56,106 nucleotides of DNA from Clostridiales bacterium (GCA_022766365.1 JALENW010000001.1:1-56106); one strand, 5' to 3'; counted from the stretch's first letter, positions 45,544-54,846 are shown. Numbers and translations are program-made. The notes: generated by a model from the sequence alone, not told the origin.

Positions 45544-48522
45544 TTACGAATCTATTTGTATATCAACCGTACTTCCACCTTCAAGATTTTTTTTTACAGC
45601 AATTCTCCTCGGAATCCTCTGATAAATGTAGTCCACGTGGGAAATTATCCCGATCATCTTATTGCCTTTGCTTAAATCGATTAAATTATTCACTGCATTC
45701 TTCAATGCTGTAGAATCCAAGGTTCCAAAACCCTCATCTATGAACATGGTTTCTATTGCAATCCCTCCTGACGAGCTCTGTATTTCGTCTGCAAGTCCGA
45801 GGGCAAGACACAAAGATGCCTGAAATGATTCTCCGCCGGAAAGAGACCTTGTACTTCTGTAAGTATCGTTACTTAAATCGTGTACATCAAGATCCAGACC
45901 TGTTTGACTTCTCCGACTCATGGGAGTTTTTTGCCTTACAAGCTTGTACCTGCCATTTGTCATTTTCAATAGTCTGCTGTTAGCACGAACAAGAATACTG
46001 TCTAAAAAAGCAATTTGCACGAAAGTCTCCAGCTGAATTTTTTCTTTACCGAGCAAATCCCCGTTGCATGTTGCGGAAAGGTTAGCATATATATCTCTGA
46101 TTTTTTTCGCCGCTTCAAGATTAGGCATAATGCATTTAAACTCTTCCAAAGCTTCCTTTTCATCTTCAACAATGGTATTCATAAGCCTTATTTTCTTTTC
46201 TATCTGCTGAATCTGAGCATCAGTTTCTAAGATTATCCTGGAAGATTTGTTGAGATTTTCTCTAACAGTAATTTCATCTCTATCTTCGGTCAGTCTTTTT
46301 ATTGTGATGTATCGTCCCTCTGCCCTGTTCCACTCTTTATTCAATGTATCGGCCAGTTCGGAGATTCTATCTATCTCCTCATTTATTTCTTTTTCTCCGG
46401 CCCTCAATTCTTCAATCCTGGCATTCAGTTCATCCAATCCGCTAAATTCCATATTTTCCAAAGCATATTTCAAATCTTCGGAGGAGTTGTTATACTCCCC
46501 TACTAACTGATTATATTTGTCTTTTTGATCATGAAATTTAGTTTTCAGTTCCTGAATTTGTCCCTCTAAATTCCGAATTTCCTTTCTTATGTTTTGAATA
46601 GATTTTTCAGCTTTATCAATGTTACAAAGCTCTGACTTCAAAACTTTAAGCAAAAGATTAAGATTCTCTTTCAGGTTTCGATACTCATCCGTATTAATTT
46701 GCTTTAAATCACCACCTTTAAAGTCATTGTCCGATTTACTTAGCGTCTCAATATCAGTCATACTTTTCGCTAAAGCATTCTTATAAAAATCGTCATGAAT
46801 ATTTTCTAGAAGTGTCCTTCCTGTATTTGTTATATCAAACGTACCAATCTCTTCTTGCAATTTTTCAAACATCATTTTTGTCTGATTGCATGAAGCATCC
46901 GCCCTTCCTTTAAAATTTGATACCTTACTGTGGGTATCATTCCTCTCCTGTTCAATGGATCTTTGCTTTTCTTCAGCAATATCAATATCTTCTTTGATGA
47001 TTTCTTTCCCGGGAATACGTGCAAGCACGGGGTGATGTATAGATCCGCAGACAGGACATGGCTTTCCTTCATCAAGATTCTTCGCAAGTATACCGGCCTG
47101 TTGCTTCAGATATCCGCTTTCAAGTTCATTGACAAAAGCTTGGTATTCTTTATAATAAGCGTCTATTTTTAGAAAAACATCAGACTCTTTGATATATTCC
47201 TTTTCAAATCCTTCCCATCGGTTATAATTATTCAAAAAATCATCAACAGACCTATATAAGGATTCTACTGCAGTTATTCCTCCGGCAATATCACTTTTTG
47301 TTGACGCCTTTTTTTCTAATTTCTTAACTTCATCGGTTTTTATCTCTGATTTATTCGTCAACACGCTTATATATTCTGATAAATCATCTATACAAGATTT
47401 AAGAGTGCTCAAAGATTCAGCCTTTTCAGCAAGGTCATTCCTTCGATCAGCTATATTCCGGTAACGTGGCTTTTCTATCTCAAGAGAAGTTATCTGTTTC
47501 TTAAGTTTCTCCAGTTCCTCTTTACGAGCCGGTACAATAGCTAACTCATCTTCAAATTCTTTTTTTCTCTTTACTATCAGTTCTCGGTCTATACGTGATT
47601 TTTCCAGTTCTGCAAACTGTTCGATGACTTTCTCAAGCTTTATTCGTTCTGAAAGTGTATCGGCATTTAACTTTTTGATTTCTCCTTGATTTGCCTCCAA
47701 TATTTTCAATTCATCACGGTCTTCCAGCAAGAGTTTCTCTATCAAATTCTTCTTTTCGTCTATTGATAAATTCTGAAAACTATCTTGATTTAAATTCGTA
47801 TCTGAGAATATATCGACTTTTCCTTGTTCCTCGGACAGCTTCTGATAACCCGAGCTCTGCGGCCTTGCCTTATTAATTGTTTTGAGAAAGGCCTCAGAAA
47901 GTTTATTCTCCATTTGATTTACTGACTCTATACGCTTCTTTAATTCACCCTTAAGTTCTTCCTGTATTGACCTATAATTACCGGTTTTAAACACTTTACT
48001 GAATATTGCTATTCTTTCTTCCGTAGTAGAATTCAGGACTTTTAGGAATTCTCCCTGGGCAATCATTGTAACCTGCCTGAATTGATTTGCATCCAGGCCG
48101 ATAATATTTCTAACCTGCTCATCCACTTCTCTTTTCTTAGTGTATGGAACAGTTTTTTCACCTACCACTTCGAGAGAAACTTCATAAGGACTTGTTGTAA
48201 AGCCCTCTCCTCTTAACTTTTCTACTGACTGCTCCGGTTTCCTATAAATTCGATAGACTCTGCCATTGCTTTTAAATGTCAGCTCTGCATAGGTTTTGAC
48301 CGATGGCTTTGCATAGGTAGATCTCATCATACCGGGAGTTCTAAGGTTTCCACTTGCAGTTCCATAAAGAGCATAGACGATACCGTCAAAAATAGTAGTT
48401 TTTCCTGACCCTGTAGCTCCTGATACCAAAAAAACTCCATCTTCCCCTAATTTTTCTAAGTCGATTTCGATACGATCCGGGAAAGGTCCATATGCAGATA
48501 AAATTAGTTTAATCGGCTTCAT
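45544..48522 (-). CDS. sbcC: Exonuclease SbcC (Rad50-like ATPase)
   Basis: 992 residues. Walker A GATGSGKTT near residue 36, two long coiled-coil arms (about 180-480 and 540-850) and a zinc hook GKPCPVCGSIHHP at the apex (about 505). C-terminal ABC signature RSLSGGESFQASLCLALGL and Walker B MFIDEGFGTLD follow. With SbcD it cleaves hairpins and blocked DNA ends. The start at 48522 is chosen because GGAGG lies 7 nt upstream. It overlaps sbcD by 14 nt. Confidence 0.94.
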   Translation of the reverse strand: MKPIKLILSAYGPFPDRIEIDLEKLGEDGVFLVSGATGSGKTTIFDGIVYALYGTASGNLRTPGMMRSTYAKPSVKTYAELTFKSNGRVYRIYRKPEQSVEKLRGEGFTTSPYEVSLEVVGEKTVPYTKKREVDEQVRNIIGLDANQFRQVTMIAQGEFLKVLNSTTEERIAIFSKVFKTGNYRSIQEELKGELKKRIESVNQMENKLSEAFLKTINKARPQSSGYQKLSEEQGKVDIFSDTNLNQDSFQNLSIDEKKNLIEKLLLEDRDELKILEANQGEIKKLNADTLSERIKLEKVIEQFAELEKSRIDRELIVKRKKEFEDELAIVPARKEELEKLKKQITSLEIEKPRYRNIADRRNDLAEKAESLSTLKSCIDDLSEYISVLTNKSEIKTDEVKKLEKKASTKSDIAGGITAVESLYRSVDDFLNNYNRWEGFEKEYIKESDVFLKIDAYYKEYQAFVNELESGYLKQQAGILAKNLDEGKPCPVCGSIHHPVLARIPGKEIIKEDIDIAEEKQRSIEQERNDTHSKVSNFKGRADASCNQTKMMFEKLQEEIGTFDITNTGRTLLENIHDDFYKNALAKSMTDIETLSKSDNDFKGGDLKQINTDEYRNLKENLNLLLKVLKSELCNIDKAEKSIQNIRKEIRNLEGQIQELKTKFHDQKDKYNQLVGEYNNSSEDLKYALENMEFSGLDELNARIEELRAGEKEINEEIDRISELADTLNKEWNRAEGRYITIKRLTEDRDEITVRENLNKSSRIILETDAQIQQIEKKIRLMNTIVEDEKEALEEFKCIMPNLEAAKKIRDIYANLSATCNGDLLGKEKIQLETFVQIAFLDSILVRANSRLLKMTNGRYKLVRQKTPMSRRSQTGLDLDVHDLSNDTYRSTRSLSGGESFQASLCLALGLADEIQSSSGGIAIETMFIDEGFGTLDSTALKNAVNNLIDLSKGNKMIGIISHVDYIYQRIPRRIAVKKNLEGGSTVDIQIDS

Positions 48523-49654
48523 ATTCATGCCTCCACACTCTGTCAACAAGCTCCGTTACTATCTTCCGCTCGGCTTCATTCATTTCTCGATTGTTTTGCC
48601 CCCTGAATAAATCTTCTACCATCTTCAGTGGATTGAGTGATTCAGAAATATTTGCGGCTTTCACTTTACTATCATGCCTTGTCATGGAGTTGTCATATCC
48701 CAAACTCAAAATGTATGGATAGTATTTGCGCAACTCACTTATTCCATTACTGATTATAGTTTCATCGGTAAGCGTTACCCTGATGAAAGCATTTCTATCT
48801 ACCGTTTCTCTAAATTCCGGAGATGTCAGCTGAGTAAACGATCCTTTCAATTCCAATAAGTCTTGTTTGGCTTCCAAAGGCATTTCCTCAATGTGTATAC
48901 TTCCTTTTTCTCTTATATCTACTACGGTCATTGTTTTTGTATGACCTGCTTCTGAGAATGAATACTTCAAGGGTGTCCCTGCATACCTCACAGTCTCACG
49001 ACCTACAAACTGAGGCTTGTGAAGATGTCCCAGAGCCACATAATCAAATTTGTCAAACAGTGTGAAGTCAACATTTTCACTGCCGCCCACATAAATTTCT
49101 TCGGACTCTGAAGTAGCAGCACCTGTCACAAATTGATGACATATTAATATATTCCTCTTCGAAATATCCGGATTTATCTTATTCAAAACGTATCTGATGG
49201 CTTCTGTAAATCCCTCGCCTTTGAAATCTTCATATGCTTTGCGCACATGAATCGGCCTGATATAAGGAAGTAAATAAAAATTCAAATCACCATATTCATC
49301 CGAAAGCACTACCTTGTCCACATTTCCGTTAAAGACCGATGATATATGAATGGCGCTTTTTTCCAAAATCCTTGCACCGAATGACAATCTCTGTTGGGAA
49401 TCATGATTGCCGCCTATAATGAAAATATGCACTTTCAACTCGGACAGCTCTGTGAGAAATTCATCAAGAAGTTCCACCGCCTCAATAGTTGGAAAAGTAG
49501 TATCATATACATCTCCTGCTATCATTATACCATCAAGATTTAATCTGTTGACCCAATCGACAATTTGTCTTAACACATCACATTGGTTATCAATTAGAGA
49601 AAAATCGTTAAGCTTCTTTCCAATATGAAGATCTGCTATATGTGCTAATTTCAT
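48509..49654 (-). CDS. sbcD: Exonuclease SbcD (Mre11-like nuclease)
   Basis: 381 residues of the calcineurin-like phosphoesterase family: HIADLHIGKKL, MIAGDVYDTTFP, IGGNHDSQQRL and ALGHLHKPQ provide the two-metal site. The C-terminal part is the SbcD capping/SbcC-binding domain. AAGGATG precedes the ATG. Coupled to sbcC downstream by overlap. Confidence 0.95.
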   Translation of the reverse strand: MKLAHIADLHIGKKLNDFSLIDNQCDVLRQIVDWVNRLNLDGIMIAGDVYDTTFPTIEAVELLDEFLTELSELKVHIFIIGGNHDSQQRLSFGARILEKSAIHISSVFNGNVDKVVLSDEYGDLNFYLLPYIRPIHVRKAYEDFKGEGFTEAIRYVLNKINPDISKRNILICHQFVTGAATSESEEIYVGGSENVDFTLFDKFDYVALGHLHKPQFVGRETVRYAGTPLKYSFSEAGHTKTMTVVDIREKGSIHIEEMPLEAKQDLLELKGSFTQLTSPEFRETVDRNAFIRVTLTDETIISNGISELRKYYPYILSLGYDNSMTRHDSKVKAANISESLNPLKMVEDLFRGQNNREMNEAERKIVTELVDRVWRHEYEAD

Positions 49655-49952
49655 CTTCTAACATCCTTTTTATTATTCACCTAACGTTATATTCGTCCGA
49701 TGATAATGGAATTATCCCTAAAGTATATGTATAACAAATGACACACTACATTTACTTACGGAAATCATTTTAAGCAAAGCAATTTCCAAACACTTGTTCT
49801 GATTTCTATTATACGCCATTCTTCGACTATTGCAATTACTTTTTTTTACAATTTTTTGTATTTTTGTCATATAAAACATCCGCGATAATTCTATTTTTTG
49901 TTGTATAATCAATCTATAAGATATATTTCCAGAAATAAACAGGAGGTGTACA

Positions 49953-49976
49953 ATGGATAATGACAGACCCAGATAA
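49953..49976 (+). other. Seven-codon overlapping ORF at the LytTR start
   Basis: ATG at 49953 lies 6 nt after AGGAGG, the ideal distance, but stops after seven codons (MDNDRPR). The LytTR ATG at 49960 is in another frame and 13 nt from the same site. It may be a regulatory upstream ORF or a sign of a small indel at the gene's 5' end. Confidence 0.4.
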
Positions 49977-50829
49977 AATTCCAATAGTGTCCAGGCAAGT
50001 CTGTGCCAATATCAGACAAGATGACATCTTGAAAATTGAGAGATTTAACAGAAAGATAAATGTTGTGACCGATACTAATGAATATTGGTATTATGGAAAA
50101 ATGGACCAACTGGAGCCATTGCTTTACAATTCATTTTATCGTTGCATGGATGGTTGTTTTTTGAATATGGACAGGATAGAATCGGTTGCTAATCAAACCG
50201 TCGTCTTTGATTAAATGTTAGTCAACATATAGGGAAACCTGTATGCGTTGTCCTTCAATTGTGAATGAGGAACGATAAATTTTCAAATGTTATTAATTGC
50301 TCATTTTATATATAGAAGTGACAACTGATACTGCCTGAATTGCTAGAAACCCCTAAAGCTAAGACGACTACAACATAAGGATGAAACAGACCTAAGTGTG
50401 AACGTTGCGAAAGCGGAAAGAACGTCTCAGATTGTACATGGTTAAAGCCTAAATACTTGCAAACAGGCAAATGGGCAACTAGCAGCCAAGCTTCGAACAG
50501 AAGAAGGTTCAACGACTATTCCCTTGGTGGAAGTAGGGTACAAGTTATCGGTGCCTGAAGCGGGCAGATCCCCTTGGGGACAAGAAATAGTCTGTGCTTA
50601 TGCGAAAGTATAAGAAGTATATATTTTAATTTAGAGAATTCTATTAAATCTATACTGCCGTGAGTGTAGCGACTCACGGTGAACAAAATGCAATGTAATC
50701 ATTGCAACACAGAACGGTATGACGTATTCAATGGGCCGAACAAATTTTATCAAAACCAAACAACGATATGCAAGACATTTAATTGAGACCTATAATATAG
50801 ATTCTTCTAAAACTAAATGTGAAAAGTAA
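49960..50829 (+). CDS. Stand-alone LytTR DNA-binding protein, interrupted by a group I intron
   Basis: Exon 1 (49960-50211, 84 codons) carries IVSRQVCANIRQDDILKIER, then YYGKMDQLEPLL, SFYRCMDGCFLNMDRIESV and TVVFD. Exon 2 (50713-50829, 38 codons) starts NGMTYSMGRTNFIKTKQRYA, the C-terminal LytTR strand-helix pattern, and ends at TAA 50827. Joined, they give 122 residues with a full LytTR domain and no receiver domain, like other small clostridial LytTR regulators. Without splicing, translation ends at the first intron codon (TAA 50212-50214). Promoter-like TATAAT lies upstream near 49905. The target genes are unknown; msrAB follows on the same strand. Confidence 0.82.
50212..50712 (+). ncRNA. 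Group I intron, IStron-like, no encoded protein
   Basis: 501 nt. P1: exon TTGAT (50207-50211) pairs with GTCAA (50221-50225), leaving the U.G wobble at the 5' splice site. The conserved GCAGCCAAGC (50482-50491) matches element Q, and TTCAACGACTA (50508-50518) matches element R. GACTA (50514-50518) pairs with TAGTC (50588-50592) to form P7, with AAGAAATAGTC as element S. The intron ends in G (50712), and exon 2 AAC can pair with GTT just upstream of the guide as P10. Splicing restores the LytTR frame. The 3' part has two perfect hairpins (50658-50679 and 50689-50706). Insertion after TTGAT is the hallmark of clostridial IStrons such as CdISt1; no tnpA or tnpB is present. Confidence 0.85.
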
Positions 50830-50982
50830 TGATTTATAATCATAGGTTATAATCTATTATTCAGGTAAATCAATCATAATGTTTTCATAATGTCTTTTTC
50901 AGTCATTATTTAATCTCTTGTGATACCATAAAAGTTTTCCCTCCTCTTTTTCGGGAATATATTATTTTAGAGGAGGTAACGT

Positions 50983-51969
50983 ATGGATATCATGAGTAAC
51001 AGAAAAAATATTGGCAAAATCTACCTGGCAGGAGGTTGCTTTTGGGGTGTTGAAGGGTATTTCAAAAGACTTGATGGGGTGCTGGATACAGAGACAGGTT
51101 ATGCAAATGGTCAAACTTCAAAACCTTCTTATGAGGAAGTTTGCGGTGGTGATACAGGCCATGCAGAAGCTGTCGCTATCAGATATGATAGAACAATAAT
51201 ATCTTTAGAGGAATTGATTTTGCACTATCTGCGCATTGTTAATCCTTATACAATCAACAAACAAGGTAACGATGTAGGTATACAATATCGCACAGGTATA
51301 TACTTTGTGAGTCCGGAAGACGAATGCATAATCCAAAAACTCATATCGAGCATTCCTGATAGTCACAATTTTGCTATTGAAATCAAAGCTCTTGAGAACT
51401 TCTATCCGGCTGAAAACTATCACCAAGATTATCTTGACAAGAATCCTGACGGATATTGCCATATTAATTTATCCCTGGCAAATAAATCTCTTCTGCCGGA
51501 TATTTATCATGTGCCCGAATCAACTATATCTTCACAACATGATAGAGAAAAGGCACTAATTAACAGGATAGGAAAACAAGCTTACCAAGTAACTCAAAAT
51601 GCTGCAACGGAAATGGCATTTACAGGAATATACGATGATTTTTGGAAAAAAGGCATCTATGTTGATGTAGTTTCCGGGGAGCCTCTTTTCAGCTCTTCGG
51701 ATAAATACAATGCCGGTTGCGGATGGCCTACTTTTTCAAAACCTATCCGGTGGAAATCAGTGAAATATAACGAAGATAACTCTTATGGAATGGACAGAGT
51801 AGAAGTTATAAGTAAAATGGCTGATTCTCACCTGGGACATGTTTTCCGTGATGGACCTACAGATAAGGGTGGCTTAAGATACTGTATCAACAGCGCATCA
51901 TTACGCTTTATCCCCATCGAAGATATGGAAAGTGAAGGCTATGGAGCGTATATCCCCCTTGTTCATTAG
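50983..51969 (+). CDS. msrAB: Bifunctional peptide methionine sulfoxide reductase MsrA-MsrB
   Basis: 328-residue fusion repairing both methionine-S- and R-sulfoxide. MsrA domain (about 12-165): catalytic Cys in [44 protein letters not shown]. MsrB domain (about 185-315): [25 protein letters not shown] and catalytic Cys in [12 protein letters not shown]; the zinc CxxC pairs are absent. AGGAGG lies 6 nt before the ATG. It is preceded by the intron-containing LytTR gene on the same strand. Confidence 0.96.
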   Translation: MDIMSNRKNIGKIYLAGGCFWGVEGYFKRLDGVLDTETGYANGQTSKPSYEEVCGGDTGHAEAVAIRYDRTIISLEELILHYLRIVNPYTINKQGNDVGIQYRTGIYFVSPEDECIIQKLISSIPDSHNFAIEIKALENFYPAENYHQDYLDKNPDGYCHINLSLANKSLLPDIYHVPESTISSQHDREKALINRIGKQAYQVTQNAATEMAFTGIYDDFWKKGIYVDVVSGEPLFSSSDKYNAGCGWPTFSKPIRWKSVKYNEDNSYGMDRVEVISKMADSHLGHVFRDGPTDKGGLRYCINSASLRFIPIEDMESEGYGAYIPLVH

Positions 51970-52014
51970 ATCTATAATTGCTAATAAAACATATCTCTAT
52001 TCTTACCGAGTTAA

Positions 52015-52920
52015 ATGCATTATCTTACATCAAATAATATGAATCCATCTGATAACAGAGAAGTCGTAAATTCAATCAATTCTTTTGATACTAGTGTTAA
52101 AATCGGAGTAGTCGGTATCGGAAATAATGTCGGAACAACAGAGATAGCTGCATCACTATCTGTTTGGATATCTGAAAGGTATTTCTTCGCTTTCGGAGAT
52201 CCGAAGGTTAGTTTCATTGAAATGGCGTTTTTTGAATCTTCTAATATGCAGTTTTTTAAAAGATATGGTATGGGGAGATTTCTTGACAGATACTCTTTTC
52301 AAGATGTCCTCACGAGTCTACTGATTTCGGAGAAAGATGAATTATCCCCAAACTTATCCCCAAAATCAGAAGTTATACTTCCGGAGATGCAAAAATCCAA
52401 TTCATGGTCAGGTGTCAATTGGATGGTTCCGGGAGAAAACCTCCCATATCTTTTCGGAGCAGCACTGTCCGTCTCCACATTTTCGATATCAGGCAAAAAG
52501 CTATCATCTGCGTATGATACCTTAAAGTCAATGATTTCCACACCTGTGGCAGTGTTTGACTTAGGCAGAGGCTTAGGAAAAGAATACCTCCTTGCGGAAA
52601 TGGATTTAGTCATAGGTATAGCCGGTCCAAATAATTCTATCCTACATAACAGAGTCAACGATATCCGTTCAATTGAAACTTATAGAAAACAAGGAGGAAA
52701 TATGATGTGGACTGTGAATGCCTCATCGGACGGGATAGATAAAAAGTACATACGAAAGATGCTTGCAGGAGGACAAATAATATATATCCCTAAATTTGAA
52801 GATAGACGTGTCCTGCAATGTGACAGTAAAATGAGATTCCTCTTTGAGGATGATTTCATTAAGTCAGAATTATGGAAATCATTTGACAGAATATCCGGTT
52901 TTTTCGAAAGAGCTATTTGA
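52015..52920 (+). CDS. ParA/MinD-like P-loop protein with degenerate Walker A
   Basis: 301 residues. The N-terminal IGVVGIGNNVGTTEIAASLSV (about 30-50) sits where ParA-type ATPases have KGGxGKTT, but both lysines are missing (GNNVGTT). VAVFDLGRGLG (about 178-188) resembles Walker B, and DLVIGIAGPNNSILHNRVNDI resembles the following strand and switch. Function unknown; a nucleotide-binding or inactive relative of ParA/MinD is likely. No ribosome-binding site is visible before ATG 52015. A TATAAT at 51973 just after the msrAB stop may serve as its promoter. Confidence 0.6.
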   Translation: MHYLTSNNMNPSDNREVVNSINSFDTSVKIGVVGIGNNVGTTEIAASLSVWISERYFFAFGDPKVSFIEMAFFESSNMQFFKRYGMGRFLDRYSFQDVLTSLLISEKDELSPNLSPKSEVILPEMQKSNSWSGVNWMVPGENLPYLFGAALSVSTFSISGKKLSSAYDTLKSMISTPVAVFDLGRGLGKEYLLAEMDLVIGIAGPNNSILHNRVNDIRSIETYRKQGGNMMWTVNASSDGIDKKYIRKMLAGGQIIYIPKFEDRRVLQCDSKMRFLFEDDFIKSELWKSFDRISGFFERAI

Positions 52921-53148
52921 ATTTTTCCCATACCACTTAAACTATCCCTTTTATTAAGATCATATAATTCTGTAATATATGTTGGATAATGCCTGGGAAA
53001 CATATGCCTTAACTTGTGTTTTTATTCAAAAAGTAAAAACATATCAAGATCTGCTATAATCAGTTCCCTCCACCATAATCACTGAAGCTGAAGATATGAT
53101 TTTTAAAAAGTCTCGATGAACAATCTTTCATAATGTTTACCTCAAAGT

Positions 53149-53274
53149 ATGACAAAGAAGTATGTGGCAACTCTTTTTTTAGCCGCAAGTGCCACTTTTA
53201 CTGCCACTCAATACCCCCAAAAAATCCACTTTTCCCCTTTATTTTCCCATAAGCTGGAAATTTATATAAATTAA
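53149..53274 (+). pseudogene. Probable 3' relic of a tyrosine integrase gene at tRNA-Arg
   Basis: A 41-codon frame (KKYVATLFLAASATFTATQ near its start) ends at TAA 53272, immediately followed by a perfect terminator and then the 3' end of tRNA-Arg. This is the layout of an integrase at its attachment site, as seen intact at 1007-2212. The Thr/Ala-rich sequence resembles variable integrase C-termini, but no catalytic motif is present. Confidence 0.35.
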
Positions 53275-53308
53275 AAACCCTTGAGACTGTTGAAATCTCA
53301 AGGGTTTT
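53274..53308. terminator. Bidirectional terminator beside tRNA-Arg
   Basis: Perfect 13-bp stem (AAAACCCTTGAGA/TCTCAAGGGTTTT) with a 9-nt loop, directly downstream of tRNA-Arg on the minus strand. Confidence 0.85.
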
Positions 53309-53312
53309 AAAG

Positions 53313-53389
53313 TGGTGCGCTTAAAGGGACTCGAACCCCCAACCTCCGCATTCGTAGTGCGTTACTCTATCCAATTGAGCTATAAGCGC
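53313..53389 (-). tRNA. tRNA-Arg (ACG)
   Basis: 77 nt; acceptor GCGCTTA/TAAGCGC, anticodon loop CTACGAA (ACG, read after A34-to-inosine editing), T-arm GGGGGTTCGAGTCCC and encoded CCA. Confidence 0.95.
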
Positions 53390-53587
53390 ATTTAGTGGTA
53401 AACTATCATTTCCACACTCATTTAATTATACAAGATAATCAAATATATGTAAAGGAAAATTTCCCTGATTTAGCGCACCGGTTGCAATCTGCATATATAC
53501 ATCTATATGGCCCCAATTGCAATATATTAATTCCTATCACCATAATCTGAAAATCGTATAAACGACAACAAAAGATTCCACTAAAGC

Positions 53588-54265
53588 TTAATTACCTGAA
53601 GGAAAATACGGGGCGAGAAGACTTGCGATATTTGCTATAGGCATAGTCTGCAGCCATACTCTACCCGGACCCTTTATGGTCGTATTAAATAGACCTTCAC
53701 CGCCAAAGAAAATATTTTTCGCGCCTTGTATACGTTTAATATCCATACTACATGTTGCATCCATAGCTGCCAGGTGAGAGGTGTCCACAACAATTTCTTC
53801 GCCTTCCGCAAGTGTATAGCACTCAACATGCCCATCAAATTCTGCAAAAGATATCCCATTTCCGGAAATCTTCTGCATTATAAATCCTTCGCCGCCGAAT
53901 ATTCCGGCACCGAGTTTTTTATTGAATACAACCGAAAAATCTATGCCTACTTCTCCCGCAAGAAATGCACTTTTTTGAAGAATAATCGCATTGCCGGGAT
54001 TAATCTCAAAAGCCTCAATAGATCCGGGAAAGCTTGATGAAAAAGCGATCATTCCGGGTGTATTTTTACAAGTGTAGATATTGTTGAACATCGATTCCCC
54101 TGAAAATAATTTCCCCATGGCTTTTCCAAATCCCCCTGACCTGGTCTCCATGGACATATTTGGAGTCATCCACGACATTCCTCCACCCTCAGTAATCATT
54201 TTCTCTCCCGGTTCAAGATTGCAAATAACAACAGGTAGATGTCCACCTTTTATCTCATATTTCAT
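53588..54265 (-). CDS. AIM24/TIGR00266 family protein
   Basis: 225 residues of the AIM24-like beta-rich fold: EPGEKMITEGGGMSWMTPNM, GKLFSGESMFNNIYTC, GSIEAFEI, GEVGIDFSVVF, GGEGFIMQKISG and GAKNIFFGGEGLFNTTIKGPGRVWLQTMPI. Function is unknown in bacteria; the yeast namesake is a mitochondrial inner-membrane protein. GGGAGG precedes the ATG. The gene appears monocistronic. Confidence 0.92.
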   Translation of the reverse strand: MKYEIKGGHLPVVICNLEPGEKMITEGGGMSWMTPNMSMETRSGGFGKAMGKLFSGESMFNNIYTCKNTPGMIAFSSSFPGSIEAFEINPGNAIILQKSAFLAGEVGIDFSVVFNKKLGAGIFGGEGFIMQKISGNGISFAEFDGHVECYTLAEGEEIVVDTSHLAAMDATCSMDIKRIQGAKNIFFGGEGLFNTTIKGPGRVWLQTMPIANIASLLAPYFPSGN

Positions 54266-54791
54266 AACGGACCTCCCAAAGTATAATTGTTAATTAAAAA
54301 TATTTCTGAAACTGTCTTTTGTCTTTTCATTATAATAGCAAATCTATATTTAAGGCAACAGAAAAATTGCCAATTGCCATGAATTTCTTACATTCTATCA
54401 ATAAAAATCATTATAACCAATATTATCACTTATTGTGTCGATTACAATATCCATACATCATAAATCTTTACAGTGGATATATTAAAAATCTTTTCCCCAG
54501 GTTACTGCATATATATCTTTTTTATCGAGTGTTTCTGCATTACGATTCACACAAAACACATATCGATATATTACCGCCATTTAATTTGTATGACCTCAGT
54601 GATTATAGTTGGTATGCTTTTTCCGTTGTATTTATCAAAAAACCTCCATTGTGAAATTTTCATTCACCTTAGCGGATACTGTAGAATCTTTTATGCTAAA
54701 ACATGACGGGACATATCCCTTTAACATGTTTACTCCAACGTATATTATATAACCACAATCAAACAATTCGTATAAAATTCGTGCACAAAAT
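54266..54791. other. Gene-free AT-rich stretch
   Basis: No reading frame with a ribosome-binding site or recognised product on either strand, and no RNA gene recognised. It separates the AIM24 gene from the prophage-like edge. Confidence 0.5.
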
Positions 54792-54814
54792 AAAAAAACG
54801 TTGAAAAATCAACG
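54792..54814 (-). terminator. Terminator at the edge of the right-hand element
   Basis: Minus-strand CGTTGA-TTTT-TCAACG followed by seven T. It would stop leftward transcripts coming out of the prophage-like element. Confidence 0.7.
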
Positions 54815-54827
54815 ATAAATAGTAATA

Positions 54828-54846
54828 TGGCGGAGAGTCAGGGATT
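54828..54846 (-). repeat. tRNA-Ser 3'-end fragment, attachment-site scar
   Basis: The minus strand reads AATCCCTGACTCTCCGCCA: the end of a T-arm, a 7-nt acceptor strand, discriminator G and CCA, as in tRNA-Ser. The rest of a tRNA is missing. This is the usual far-end att scar left when an element integrates into a tRNA gene. A hairpin (near 54860-54883) follows on the element side. Confidence 0.6.

Noticed and set aside
50215-50640. Possible degraded coding sequence or group II intron after the LytTR stop
   Set aside because: There is no long frame and no group II domain V-like end; the R/S/P7 elements and the terminal G fit group I, and splicing restores the LytTR frame.
50713-50780. Alternative 3' splice sites giving FDNGPNK (from 50731) or FDGRTNF (from 50734)
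   Set aside because: The first gives a short, poorly matching tail and an intron not ending in G. The second ends in G but removes the conserved NG-x-L strand. Ending at 50712 gives both a terminal G and a complete LytTR domain.
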